Source: Pedobacter ureilyticus
Lineage (GTDB): Bacteria > Bacteroidota > Bacteroidia > Sphingobacteriales > Sphingobacteriaceae
NCBI RefSeq assembly: GCF_005925345.1
Contig: NZ_SSHJ01000041.1
Location: 1 to 15,012 of the forward strand
Length of the DNA stretch: 15,012 bases
Reading direction: 5' to 3'
The position numbers were made by a program, and so were the translations under genes. The notes under the pieces were generated by a model, which did not search any database, was not told where the DNA came from, and was given only the letters and a program-made list of their open reading frames with translations. Below, piece after piece: positions 1 to 6,352 of the stretch (the first letter of the stretch is position 1; each line of letters begins with the position of its first letter).

Positions 1-1
1 A

Positions 2-49
2 ACGAGAAAAAACTTGGTGAGATGAATAGTCGGGATTTGAAAAGGCCAT
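2..49 (-). CDS. Possible start of a divergent gene, cut by the window edge
   Basis: A leftward reading frame opens with ATG at 49-47 and stays open for 16 codons to the edge (peptide begins MAFSNPDYSSHQVF). I do not recognise it. Support comes from an A-rich leader just before the ATG and from a promoter-like pair upstream on the same strand (TTTG, 18-bp spacer, TATATTTA). The opposite strand is also open, in frame 1, up to TGA at 55-57, so this stretch could instead be the tail of a rightward gene. The divergent reading is favoured only because of the promoter. Confidence 0.35.
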   Translation of the reverse strand, partial: MAFSNPDYSSHQVFSR

Positions 50-75
50 TTTTTTGACCTTAGTCATTTATATCA

Positions 76-105
76 TAAATATAACAATTATTCTTGTCTT
101 TCAAA
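76..105 (-). promoter_or_regulatory. Putative Bacteroidota promoter for the divergent edge gene
   Basis: On the minus strand, TTTG (105-102) is followed after 18 bp by TATATTTA (83-76). This matches the TAnnTTTG -7 consensus at all but the last base, and the spacing is within the accepted range. The predicted start site leaves a leader of roughly 20-25 nt before the ATG at 49. Confidence 0.4.
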
Positions 106-112
106 TGTTAAA

Positions 113-149
113 AGCGATTTCCCTGGCTTCATGCCTCGCAATGACGGCA
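113..149 (-). repeat. Half-unit of a dispersed REP-like repeat
   Basis: Read on the minus strand this is GCCGTCATTGCGAGGCATG followed by AAGCCAGGGAAATCGC. The head GTCATTGCGA (145-136) differs by one base from GTCATTTCGA, the head of both arms of the inverted repeat at 4694-4811. Sequences with this head are, from memory, frequent intergenic repeats in Bacteroidota. No opposing arm is visible within the window, so it looks like a single arm. It lies where the -33 region of the first gene would be. Confidence 0.45.
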
Positions 150-166
150 TTTTAAAGGGTTTTTCT

Positions 167-174
167 TACCTTTG
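167..174 (+). promoter_or_regulatory. -7 box for the tRNA nucleotidyltransferase gene
   Basis: TACCTTTG matches the Bacteroidota -7 consensus TAnnTTTG exactly. No -33 TTG is seen at the expected distance. Only six bases separate the box from ATG 181, so transcription would begin at or next to the start codon. Confidence 0.5.
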
Positions 175-180
175 CAACCT

Positions 181-1617
181 ATGCAAACCAACCCTCAGCC
201 TAACGATGCGAAATCCCTTCTTGAAAATATCGAGGCTTCTATTTTTAAAATCTTAGCCGAAACTGCCGAGATTACAAATATTGAAACTTATGTTATTGGT
301 GGCTTTGTTCGTGACATCTACTTAAAAAGAGCCTCCAAGGATATTGACGTTGTAGTAGTGGGCAATGGTATTGCATTTGCAGAAAAAGTTGGCCAAAAAC
401 TAAAAACCAACGTAGCTATCTTCAAAAACTTCGGCACTGCCATGTTAAAACATGCCGATTTAGAAGTAGAGTTTGTAGGTGCTCGTAAAGAAAGTTATAG
501 AGCAGATTCTCGCAAACCTATCGTAGAAAATGGCACTTTAGAAGACGACCAACTACGCAGAGATTTTACTATCAACGCATTAGCCATATCCTTAAATAAG
601 GAAAACTATGGCGAAGTTGTTGATCCATTTAATGGATTGGAAGATTTAACCAACAAGCTGATCCGAACACCACTAGATCCCGTTGTTACTTTTTCTGATG
701 ATCCATTGCGAATGATGCGAGCAATTCGCTTTGCTACGCAATTGAATTTCGAGATCGATCAAACTGCCATAGACGCCATTAAATCACAAAAAGAGCGCAT
801 CAAAATCGTTTCAAAGGAAAGAATTAGCGACGAACTCAATAAAATCATCTTGGCAAAAAAACCTTCTATTGGTTTTAATTACCTGTTTGATACCGGTTTG
901 CTCGAACTCATTTTTCCTCAAATGGCCAAACTTTATGGCGTTGACGTAGTAAAAGGTAGAGCGCATAAAGACAATTTCTATCATACTTTACAAGTTTTAG
1001 ATAATATCTGCGAAACTACTGATGATTTATGGTTACGTTGGGCTGCAATTCTTCATGATATTGCCAAACCTGCTACCAAACGTTTTGAAGAAGGCCACGG
1101 TTGGACTTTTCACGGTCATGAAGACAAAGGTGCCCGTATGGTGCCTCAAATTTTCGCACAGCTCAAACTTCCTTTAAACGAAAAAATGAAGTTTGTACAG
1201 AAACTGGTATTACTGCATTTGCGTCCTATTGTACTTGCCCAAGATAAAGTTACCGACTCTGCAGTGCGCCGTTTGCTTTTTGAGGCTGGCGAAGATATTG
1301 AAGCTTTGATGCTGCTTTGCAATGCCGACGTAACTACCAAAAACGAATACAAGATCAAAAAATACCGCAACAATTTCGAACTGGTAAAGCAGAAGATCAA
1401 AGATGTAGAAGAACGCGATCAATTGCGTAATTGGCAACCACCTATTTCTGGCAACGATATCATGAAAACATTCGGCCTAACGGCAGGAAAGGAAGTTGGA
1501 ATTTTAAAAAATGCCATACGCGAAGCGATATTGGAAGGCGATATTACAAACAGCTACGAAGAAGCTTTTAGCTTTATGCTCCAAAAAGCCAAAGAGTTAG
1601 AACTTAAACCCATTTAA
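181..1617 (+). CDS. cca: CCA-adding-type tRNA nucleotidyltransferase with HD domain
   Basis: This is a class II tRNA nucleotidyltransferase/poly(A) polymerase family protein of 478 aa, expected to build or repair the 3' CCA end of tRNAs from CTP and ATP in the cytoplasm. The head domain carries GGFVRD (40-45) and the metal-binding DID (54-56). [10 protein letters not shown] (126-135) follows, and then the RNA- and nucleotide-binding segment [12 protein letters not shown] (173-184). An HD hydrolase domain comes next, with H268, LHDIAKP (291-297) and HGHE (311-314). I chose ATG 181 over the in-frame TTG at 172 because that TTG lies inside the -7 box. In some lineages CCA addition is split between CC- and A-adding enzymes. 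No second homologue is in view, so the exact specificity is inferred. Confidence 0.9.
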   Translation: MQTNPQPNDAKSLLENIEASIFKILAETAEITNIETYVIGGFVRDIYLKRASKDIDVVVVGNGIAFAEKVGQKLKTNVAIFKNFGTAMLKHADLEVEFVGARKESYRADSRKPIVENGTLEDDQLRRDFTINALAISLNKENYGEVVDPFNGLEDLTNKLIRTPLDPVVTFSDDPLRMMRAIRFATQLNFEIDQTAIDAIKSQKERIKIVSKERISDELNKIILAKKPSIGFNYLFDTGLLELIFPQMAKLYGVDVVKGRAHKDNFYHTLQVLDNICETTDDLWLRWAAILHDIAKPATKRFEEGHGWTFHGHEDKGARMVPQIFAQLKLPLNEKMKFVQKLVLLHLRPIVLAQDKVTDSAVRRLLFEAGEDIEALMLLCNADVTTKNEYKIKKYRNNFELVKQKIKDVEERDQLRNWQPPISGNDIMKTFGLTAGKEVGILKNAIREAILEGDITNSYEEAFSFMLQKAKELELKPI

Positions 1618-1655
1618 GTTCATAATATAGTTACAGCAAATTTTAAGTACAAAGC

Positions 1656-1673
1656 AATCCTACAAACAGGATT
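1656..1673 (+). terminator. Weak hairpin after cca
   Basis: AATCCT and AGGATT form a 6-bp stem around the loop ACAAAC, followed by TTTTC. It is short and AT-rich for an intrinsic terminator, so it is only a candidate end for the cca transcript. Confidence 0.3.
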
Positions 1674-1746
1674 TTCAAATATCCGCCTTCGCAGTTCAAG
1701 AGTTTTTTTATATTTTTACGCCCAACAAAGCAGTATTTGATAACAC

Positions 1747-2400
1747 ATGGCAGTTTATAGATTTAGAATTTCTTTTGAAGATTACGACGACGTAACACGC
1801 GAAATAGACATCAAGAGCACACAAACTTTCGAAGATTTACATAGAGCTATTCATCGCAGTACCGGATATAATGCCGAGAAACCTTCATCGTTTTACGTGA
1901 GTACCGATAACTGGATTAAAGGTGACGAAATTGCTATCCATCCTACACAACGTAAAATCGACAATGGCGTGGTATTGATGGAAAAATCGAAGCTAAGTAG
2001 CTTTATCGACGATCCGCACCAAAAGTTTTACTACATCTATAACTTCGAAAGACCTTACGATTTTCACGTTGAGTTAATTAAGATTATTTTAGACAATGAT
2101 CCTAAAATCGAATATCCATATTTAGTTAAAAGTATTGGAGAAGCGCCAAAAATCATTGAAAAAGGTAATATTAGCGCAGTTGCAGCTAGCAGTAGCGCCA
2201 CAAATACTGATTTTGATTTCTTAAACGAGATGGATTTTGTGCCAGAAGATACCGACGAACTAGAAGCCATGGGCGGTAGAGGAATCAATCCCCAAGAAAA
2301 AGCTCATGATGACGACGAAGAAAGTGATGAGGATGGATTTGGTGATGGAGAAGACGATTACGACAACGATGATTTCGAAAGCGATAAAGACGATTATTAG
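1747..2400 (+). CDS. Plasmid pRiA4b ORF-3-like protein with acidic C-terminal tail
   Basis: The N-terminal region (MAVYRFRISFEDYD..., with FEDLHRAIHRSTGY near 28-41) resembles the pRiA4b ORF-3-like family, which databases sometimes mislabel as a TnpR or IS1096 passenger protein. The biochemical role of the family is not established. No catalytic motif, signal peptide or membrane segment is seen, so it is probably cytosolic. Residues 184-217 are almost entirely Asp, Glu, Gly, Ser and Asn, a strongly acidic, presumably disordered tail. The gene sits 129 bp after cca and 104 bp before miaA in the same direction. A near-consensus -7 box TATATTTT lies at 1709-1716. No transposase or terminal repeats flank it, so I read it as a resident chromosomal gene. 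Confidence 0.7.
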   Translation: MAVYRFRISFEDYDDVTREIDIKSTQTFEDLHRAIHRSTGYNAEKPSSFYVSTDNWIKGDEIAIHPTQRKIDNGVVLMEKSKLSSFIDDPHQKFYYIYNFERPYDFHVELIKIILDNDPKIEYPYLVKSIGEAPKIIEKGNISAVAASSSATNTDFDFLNEMDFVPEDTDELEAMGGRGINPQEKAHDDDEESDEDGFGDGEDDYDNDDFESDKDDY

Positions 2401-2407
2401 TCGAAAA

Positions 2408-2503
2408 ATTGTAGGTTGTACGTTATAAGTTTTACGTTTTAATAGCCGAAGGTAATTTGCATATCTTAAAACCCGCAACACGTAACCCATAACTCGCAAC
2501 TTA
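2408..2503. repeat. Inverted pair of 7-bp-phased GTT / AAC arrays upstream of miaA
   Basis: GTT occurs at 2415, 2422, 2429 and 2436, exactly 7 bp apart. AAC occurs at 2470, 2477, 2484, 2491 and 2498, also exactly 7 bp apart. The two arrays are degenerate copies of one heptad in opposite orientation, separated by about 30 bp, and could fold into an imperfect hairpin. The right array ends four bases before the miaA ATG. The segment ACCCATAACTCG (2485-2496) recurs inverted at 4632-4643. Confidence 0.7.
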
Positions 2504-2504
2504 T

Positions 2505-3401
2505 ATGAAGACTTTAATTGTTGTAGCTGGGCCAACGGCCATTGGTAAAACGGCTCTAGCTATCGAGTTAGCGAAGCACTTTGATACGGAGATTATCTCT
2601 GCGGACTCTAGGCAGTTTTTTAGAGAAATGAGCATAGGTACGGCCAAGCCTTCGGCAGAAGAACTGGCAGCAGCACCGCATCATTTTGTAAATTCGCATA
2701 GCGTTACGCAGTTATTTAGTACTGGAGATTTTGAAATTCAAGCCTTAGCTTTGATGGAAAAGCTATTTACCAATCATGATGTATTAATTATGGTTGGCGG
2801 TTCGGGGCTGTACATTAATGCCATCTGTAACGGTTTGGACGAAATGCCTGAAATAAACCTCAACATTCGCGAACAACTGAACCAACAATTTGCAGACGAA
2901 GGGATCGAAGCCATTAGAAATCAGCTAGCAATATTAGACCCAGAATATTTTACAAAAGTAGACCAGAGCAATCCTCAACGAATGATCCGCGGTTTGGAGG
3001 TGGTACTTTCTACCGGACAAAAACTGAGTTCTTTCCTTACCTCTAACAAAAAAGAACGCCCGTTTAACATTATCAAAATCGGTTTAAACACCAAAAGAGA
3101 AAAACTTTATCAGCAAATTAACCACAGAGTGGATTTGATGATTGAAAGCGGTTTGGTGGAGGAAGTAAAATCTTTAATACCATATAAAGAACTCAATGCA
3201 CTTAAAACTGTTGGCTACTCCGAGATTTTCGATTATTTAGAAGGCAAAACCGATTTACCAACTGCTATTGATAAGGTGAAGCAAAATACTCGACGATTTG
3301 CGAAAAGACAACTTACCTGGTTTCGGAAAGACGTTGAAACTACTTGGTTTGAGCCTGGACAAGGCAAAGAGGCGATTGACTTCGTTGATCAAAAATTGTA
3401 A
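2505..3401 (+). CDS. miaA: tRNA dimethylallyltransferase MiaA
   Basis: MiaA transfers a dimethylallyl group from dimethylallyl diphosphate to N6 of A37 in tRNAs reading UNN codons, giving i6A, the precursor of ms2i6A. The 298-aa protein is of normal length for the family. It has the P-loop GPTAIGKT (9-16), the substrate-binding SADSRQ (32-37), AKPS (47-50) and GGSGLYINAI (98-107). Near the C-terminus it has the family stretch KQNTRRFAKRQLTWFRKD. ATG 2505 is the natural start, with the P-loop beginning eight residues later. The leader has no Shine-Dalgarno site and consists of the heptad array described at 2408-2503. A GTAATTTG at 2452-2459 resembles a -7 box with one spacer base missing, which is weak evidence for a promoter inside the loop of that array. 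Confidence 0.97.
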   Translation: MKTLIVVAGPTAIGKTALAIELAKHFDTEIISADSRQFFREMSIGTAKPSAEELAAAPHHFVNSHSVTQLFSTGDFEIQALALMEKLFTNHDVLIMVGGSGLYINAICNGLDEMPEINLNIREQLNQQFADEGIEAIRNQLAILDPEYFTKVDQSNPQRMIRGLEVVLSTGQKLSSFLTSNKKERPFNIIKIGLNTKREKLYQQINHRVDLMIESGLVEEVKSLIPYKELNALKTVGYSEIFDYLEGKTDLPTAIDKVKQNTRRFAKRQLTWFRKDVETTWFEPGQGKEAIDFVDQKL

Positions 3402-3451
3402 GCTCTTATATTTCTTATCATACATCAAAAACTTTGCGTTAACAATACAGT

Positions 3452-3459
3452 TATCTTTG
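3452..3459 (+). promoter_or_regulatory. -7 box for the LLM oxidoreductase gene
   Basis: TATCTTTG is an exact TAnnTTTG match 19 bp before ATG 3479. A TTTG lies at 3433-3436, but its 15-bp spacing is shorter than usual. The box suggests that this gene is transcribed separately from miaA with a short leader. Confidence 0.45.
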
Positions 3460-3478
3460 TATCAAAGAAAGGAAAAAA

Positions 3479-4510
3479 ATGGAATTAGGTATTGGAATGT
3501 TTGGCGATTTACAGATTAGCGCTAACGGCGAAATACAATCGGCACAACAACGTTTACAAGAGATTATAGAAGAAATTAAGCTAATGGACCAAGTCGGCTT
3601 AGATTTTTACGGCATTGGCGAACACCATAGGCCAGACTACGCAGTTTCTGCACCAGAAATTGTTTTAGCTGCAGCAGCTACGGTAACCAAAAATATCAAG
3701 TTGGGAAGTGCTGTTTCGGTGTTAAGTTCTTCAGATCCGGTTAAATTATATCAAAGTTTCGCTACAGTAGATTTGATATCCAATGGCAGAGCCGAGCTAA
3801 TGGCTGGACGTGGTAGCTTTATCGAGTCGTTTCCATTATACGGCCAAAATTTGGCAGATTACGATGCTTTATTTGAGGAGAAATTGAACCTTTTGGTTAA
3901 GATTAACGAGCAAGAAACTATTTCTTGGAAAGGAAAATTTAGACCAGAACTAAAAGAGCAGCAGATTTTACCTCGTGCGGTAGGCAATAACTTAAAAATG
4001 TGGGTTGCAGTTGGTGGCACACCAGCATCGGTAGTAAGAGCTGGCAAATTAGGCCTGCCTGTAATGTTTGCTATTATTGGTGGTAATCCAGAGCAGTTTC
4101 AACCGCTGTTTGATTATTATAAACAAGCTTACGAAGATGCAGGGCATGAAATGAGCAAATTCCAAGTTGGTGTGCACATGCACGCTTTCTTTGGCGATGA
4201 CAGTAAGGCCACAGCAGATTACTACTACCCTGTTTACGCTGCACAGATGGATAGAATTGGAAAATCTAGAGGCTGGCCGCCATTCCAAAGAGGCCAATAC
4301 GATTTTGGACGATCAAAACATGGACATTTAATTATTGGCGATGCCAACGAAGCTGCAGAAAAAATTATCATGATGCACGAGTTGTTTGGCTTAACTCGTT
4401 TCTCGGCACACATGGATGTTGGCGCACCTGCTCACCATCAAATGATGAGATCAATTGAAATTTTCGGCGAGAAGATTGCCCTTCAGGTAAGAAAAGCTTT
4501 GAATAAATAG
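3479..4510 (+). CDS. LLM-class (luciferase-like) flavin-dependent oxidoreductase
   Basis: This is a 343-aa member of the bacterial luciferase-like superfamily, TIM-barrel enzymes that use reduced FMN or F420 from solution. Bacteroidota generally lack F420, so FMN is the likelier cofactor. Visible family features are the N-terminal strand MELGIGMFGD, GIGEHHRPDYAVSAP (45-59), the LGSAVSVLSSSDPVKLYQ stretch (75-92) and GRAELMAGRGSFIESFPLYG (103-122). The substrate cannot be read from the sequence. The gene has a comparatively good ribosome-binding site for this window: AAAGGA at 3468-3473, five bases before ATG. It has its own promoter-like box and a strong hairpin after it, so it looks monocistronic. 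No flavin reductase lies beside it. Confidence 0.9.
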   Translation: MELGIGMFGDLQISANGEIQSAQQRLQEIIEEIKLMDQVGLDFYGIGEHHRPDYAVSAPEIVLAAAATVTKNIKLGSAVSVLSSSDPVKLYQSFATVDLISNGRAELMAGRGSFIESFPLYGQNLADYDALFEEKLNLLVKINEQETISWKGKFRPELKEQQILPRAVGNNLKMWVAVGGTPASVVRAGKLGLPVMFAIIGGNPEQFQPLFDYYKQAYEDAGHEMSKFQVGVHMHAFFGDDSKATADYYYPVYAAQMDRIGKSRGWPPFQRGQYDFGRSKHGHLIIGDANEAAEKIIMMHELFGLTRFSAHMDVGAPAHHQMMRSIEIFGEKIALQVRKALNK

Positions 4511-4546
4511 TGTTCTTACTACCAGAGTATCAATACCATTAAACTA

Positions 4547-4580
4547 AGCGTTGGCGAGGACGCCAACGCTATATTTTTCG
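4547..4580 (+). terminator. Perfect 10-bp hairpin with T-rich tail after the LLM gene
   Basis: AGCGTTGGCG (4547-4556), loop AGGA and CGCCAACGCT (4561-4570) form a perfect GC-rich stem, followed by ATATTTTTC. It starts 36 bp after the stop codon and is a convincing intrinsic terminator. CGCCAAC recurs once more at 4596-4602, so the hairpin may belong to a repeat family used as a terminator. Confidence 0.6.
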
Positions 4581-4693
4581 CAATGTTCGCGTCGTCGCCA
4601 ACATATTTAATACTCCTTAACTTAATGATAACGAGTTATGGGTGTTTGTATTTGTTTATCAGCAGCTTATGCTTTTAATTGTATTAGGAATGG

Positions 4694-4811
4694 TCGTCAT
4701 TTCGACTGTAGTCGAGAAATCTTGGGGTCATTTATCAGAAATTATCCCTCTATAGATTTAGCTTTGCTTTCTTTCAGTTCTCCACTCGCTTCGCTGCGGT
4801 CGAAATGACGA
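4694..4811. repeat. REP/MITE-like element with 13-bp perfect terminal inverted repeats
   Basis: TCGTCATTTCGAC at 4694-4706 is repeated exactly inverted as GTCGAAATGACGA at 4799-4811. Inside, the arms remain related. The left continues TGTAGTCGAGAAATCT. The right, read inverted, continues CGCAGCGAAGCGAGTGGAGAA, so the left appears to lack about nine bases of the GCGAAGCG segment. There is no coding capacity in the roughly 90-bp interior. Elements with this head are, from memory, common between genes in Bacteroidota. No target-site duplication is obvious. Confidence 0.65.
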
Positions 4812-4875
4812 ATCGAGATCCAAAACTCACGTTAGTGATATTGGCCTTTTACATAAAACTAGCTCAATATTTTTT

Positions 4876-4883
4876 TACCTTTA
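4876..4883 (+). promoter_or_regulatory. Near-consensus -7 box at the DUF423 start
   Basis: TACCTTTA matches TAnnTTTG except for the last base and ends four bases before ATG 4888. If it is used, the transcript would be leaderless or nearly so, as proposed for cca. No -33 TTG is at a suitable distance. Confidence 0.3.
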
Positions 4884-4887
4884 TCCT

Positions 4888-5265
4888 ATGAATAACAATT
4901 GTGTAATTGCCACGGGCGCCGCTTTTGGCATACTTGCTATTATCTTAGGTGCTTTTGGAGCGCATGCCTTAAAAAAGATTTTATCGGCAGAAAAACTAGC
5001 TTCTTTTGAAGTTGGTGTAAGATACCAAACCTATAGTGCTTTGTTGTTAATACTAATCGGCTACAACGCAAATTTCGAAATTAGTAGTTTAAGATGGTCC
5101 TTCTATTTAGTAACTATCGGAACCGTACTTTTCTCTTTCAGCATCTATTTGCTATCATTATCCGAGTCTCTGAAAAAGAATTTTAAGTTTCTAGGTCCAG
5201 TTACGCCACTTGGCGGTTTATTAATGATTTTAGGTTGGGGTTGTTTATTGCTTTCGGCCATTTAA
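4888..5265 (+). CDS. DUF423 family inner-membrane protein
   Basis: This small 125-aa protein has about four hydrophobic helices (roughly 7-27, 42-60, 72-92 and 103-123). It carries the DUF423 hallmark FGAHALKK (23-30) followed by FEVGVRYQTYSALLLI (40-55). Homologues such as YwdK and YgdD are widespread, and their function is not established. It is expected in the cytoplasmic membrane. The start at ATG 4888 gives the normal family length. It precedes the ribosomal protein operon but is separated from it by 167 bp and a well-formed promoter, so co-transcription is not implied. Confidence 0.9.
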   Translation: MNNNCVIATGAAFGILAIILGAFGAHALKKILSAEKLASFEVGVRYQTYSALLLILIGYNANFEISSLRWSFYLVTIGTVLFSFSIYLLSLSESLKKNFKFLGPVTPLGGLLMILGWGCLLLSAI

Positions 5266-5358
5266 AATTCTAAACTCACTTTATAAAAGTATTTAGTAAA
5301 ACCATCAACCTTAGATTTGAATAATACAATTCAAGTAACGAATATTTAATATCCGCTA

Positions 5359-5389
5359 TTGCGTTTAAAAATTAAATGTTCTATATTTG
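5359..5389 (+). promoter_or_regulatory. Promoter of the rplU-rpmA operon
   Basis: TTG at 5359-5361, a 20-bp spacer and TATATTTG at 5382-5389 fit the Bacteroidota -33/-7 consensus exactly, including spacing. This is the best promoter in the window, as expected for a ribosomal protein operon. It implies an A-rich leader of about 38 nt without a Shine-Dalgarno sequence. Confidence 0.7.
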
Positions 5390-5432
5390 CACCTCGAATA
5401 AAAATAAATAGAAATAAAATAATTATTTAACA

Positions 5433-5744
5433 ATGTACGCAATAGTAAATATAGCAGGGCAACAATTTAAAGTTGCAAAAGACCAGCACATCTTTGTACA
5501 CCGTTTACAAGGAGATGAGGGCGCTAGTATTGAATTTGACAATGTATTGTTGGTTGACAATGGTGGTAAAATTTCTGTAGGTGCGCCTGCGGTTAAAGGA
5601 GCTAAAGTTGCGGCTAAAATCGTGTCTCATTTAAAAGGTGATAAAGTAATCGTTTTCAAAAAGAAACGTAGAAAAGGTTACAAAAAGAAAAATGGTCACC
5701 GTCAGTCGTTCACCAAAATCCAGATTGAGAGTATCACTCTGTAG
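5433..5744 (+). CDS. rplU: 50S ribosomal protein bL21
   Basis: bL21 is a 23S rRNA-binding protein of the large subunit. The 103-aa length equals that of typical homologues. The N-terminus [14 protein letters not shown], the central [21 protein letters not shown] (basic loop, about residues 70-90) and [12 protein letters not shown] at the end are characteristic. It is the first gene of the conserved rplU-rpmA pair, with a consensus promoter upstream and rpmA 63 bp downstream. Nothing in the protein is unusual. Confidence 0.98.
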   Translation: MYAIVNIAGQQFKVAKDQHIFVHRLQGDEGASIEFDNVLLVDNGGKISVGAPAVKGAKVAAKIVSHLKGDKVIVFKKKRRKGYKKKNGHRQSFTKIQIESITL

Positions 5745-5764
5745 TTAAATTATTTGCAAATTCA

Positions 5765-5792
5765 ATGATTAGCTGTTTTTTTAGCTAGTCAT
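5765..5792 (+). promoter_or_regulatory. 10-bp hairpin in the rplU-rpmA intercistronic gap
   Basis: ATGATTAGCT (5765-5774) pairs with AGCTAGTCAT (5783-5792) with a single U-G wobble, around the loop GTTTTTTT. No T-run follows the stem on the plus strand, so it does not look like a rightward terminator. An RNA processing or stability element, or a partial attenuator, is possible. Confidence 0.45.
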
Positions 5793-5807
5793 ATAAAAGA
5801 TAAAAAA

Positions 5808-6233
5808 ATGGCACATAAGAAGGGAGCCGGTAGTTCAAAAAACGGTCGCGAGTCGCATAGTAAACGTCTAGGTATTAAAATTTTCGGTGGTCAAGAAGCT
5901 ATCGCTGGTAACATCATCGTTCGTCAGCGTGGTACAAAACACCACCCAGATAAAGGTGTTGGTATTGGTAAAGACCATACTTTATTTGCTTTGGTACCAG
6001 GTATTGTAACTTTCAAAAAGAAAAGAGATAACAAATCTTATGTTTCTGTATTGCCTGCAGTTGTAGAAGATGCTGCTCCTGTTAAAAAGGAAGCCGCTCC
6101 TAAAGCTGAAGCTAAGAAAACTGCTGCTCCTAAGAAAGCTGCAGCTCCTAAAGCAGAAACTGCTGAGAGCGTAGAAAAAGCACCAGCTAAAAAAGCTGCT
6201 AAAGCTGAAGAAGCTGCTGATTCTGCAGAATAA
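5808..6233 (+). CDS. rpmA: 50S ribosomal protein bL27 with a long Ala/Lys/Pro/Glu tail
   Basis: bL27 lies near the peptidyl-transferase centre, with its N-terminus reaching toward the tRNA ends. The conserved core (about 1-85) includes [23 protein letters not shown] (27-29), [10 protein letters not shown] (38-47) and GKDHTLFAL (54-62). The N-terminus begins directly at MAHKKG, so there is no Firmicutes-type cleavable extension. The protein is 141 aa against about 85-90 for typical bL27. Residues 86-141 form a low-complexity tail of AAPK/AEAKK-like motifs, mixed basic and acidic, probably disordered. The frame is uninterrupted and ends before a strong terminator, so the tail is unlikely to be a frameshift artefact. 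Confidence 0.97.
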   Translation: MAHKKGAGSSKNGRESHSKRLGIKIFGGQEAIAGNIIVRQRGTKHHPDKGVGIGKDHTLFALVPGIVTFKKKRDNKSYVSVLPAVVEDAAPVKKEAAPKAEAKKTAAPKKAAAPKAETAESVEKAPAKKAAKAEEAADSAE

Positions 6234-6255
6234 TATTTGTAATTCGATTACATCT

Positions 6256-6284
6256 AAAAGCCCTGAGAAATTCTCGGGGCTTTT
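6256..6284. terminator. Bidirectional intrinsic terminator between convergent blocks
   Basis: AAAAGCCCTGAG (6256-6267) and CTCGGGGCTTTT (6273-6284) form a 12-bp stem with one wobble pair and loop AAATT. The flanking A and T runs let it end rplU-rpmA transcripts rightward and the prenyl synthase operon leftward. Confidence 0.85.
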
Positions 6285-6352
6285 ACGTTTATAGATATTT
6301 TATTAACGTGGAATCTTTGGTACTAAAATCTAGTTCTCATAGATGGGGTATA

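Larger units (their letters stand above)
4511..4887. other. 377-bp intergenic region rich in repeats
   Basis: This is the only gap longer than 300 bp. In order it holds the hairpin at 4547-4570, a second CGCCAAC copy near 4600, a 12-bp match (4632-4643) to the miaA leader array in inverted orientation, the REP/MITE-like inverted repeat at 4694-4811, and a -7-like box next to the DUF423 start. I see no credible coding frame or tRNA. Confidence 0.7.

Noticed and set aside
1..57. C-terminal tail of a rightward gene ending at TGA 55-57
   Set aside because: Open for only 18 codons with unremarkable composition, while the opposite strand offers an ATG with a promoter-like pair. It cannot be excluded.
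172..180. TTG start for the cca gene, adding three residues (MQP)
   Set aside because: The codon lies inside an exact -7 promoter box, and ATG 181 gives the same domains without it.
1747..2400. Insertion-sequence or transposon passenger gene, as the family name suggests
   Set aside because: No transposase, terminal inverted repeats or target duplications flank it, and it sits among core genes.
2408..2503. CRISPR array
   Set aside because: The units are 7 bp with no conserved long repeat or spacers, and the two arrays are inverted.
2260..2535. Leftward 91-codon frame over the miaA leader
   Set aside because: It overlaps the acidic tail and the repeat array antisense, and its composition follows from those sequences. 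No promoter or leader is seen.
5808..6233. Frameshift as the cause of the long bL27 tail
   Set aside because: The tail is continuous, uses gene-like codons and stops just before a proper terminator.
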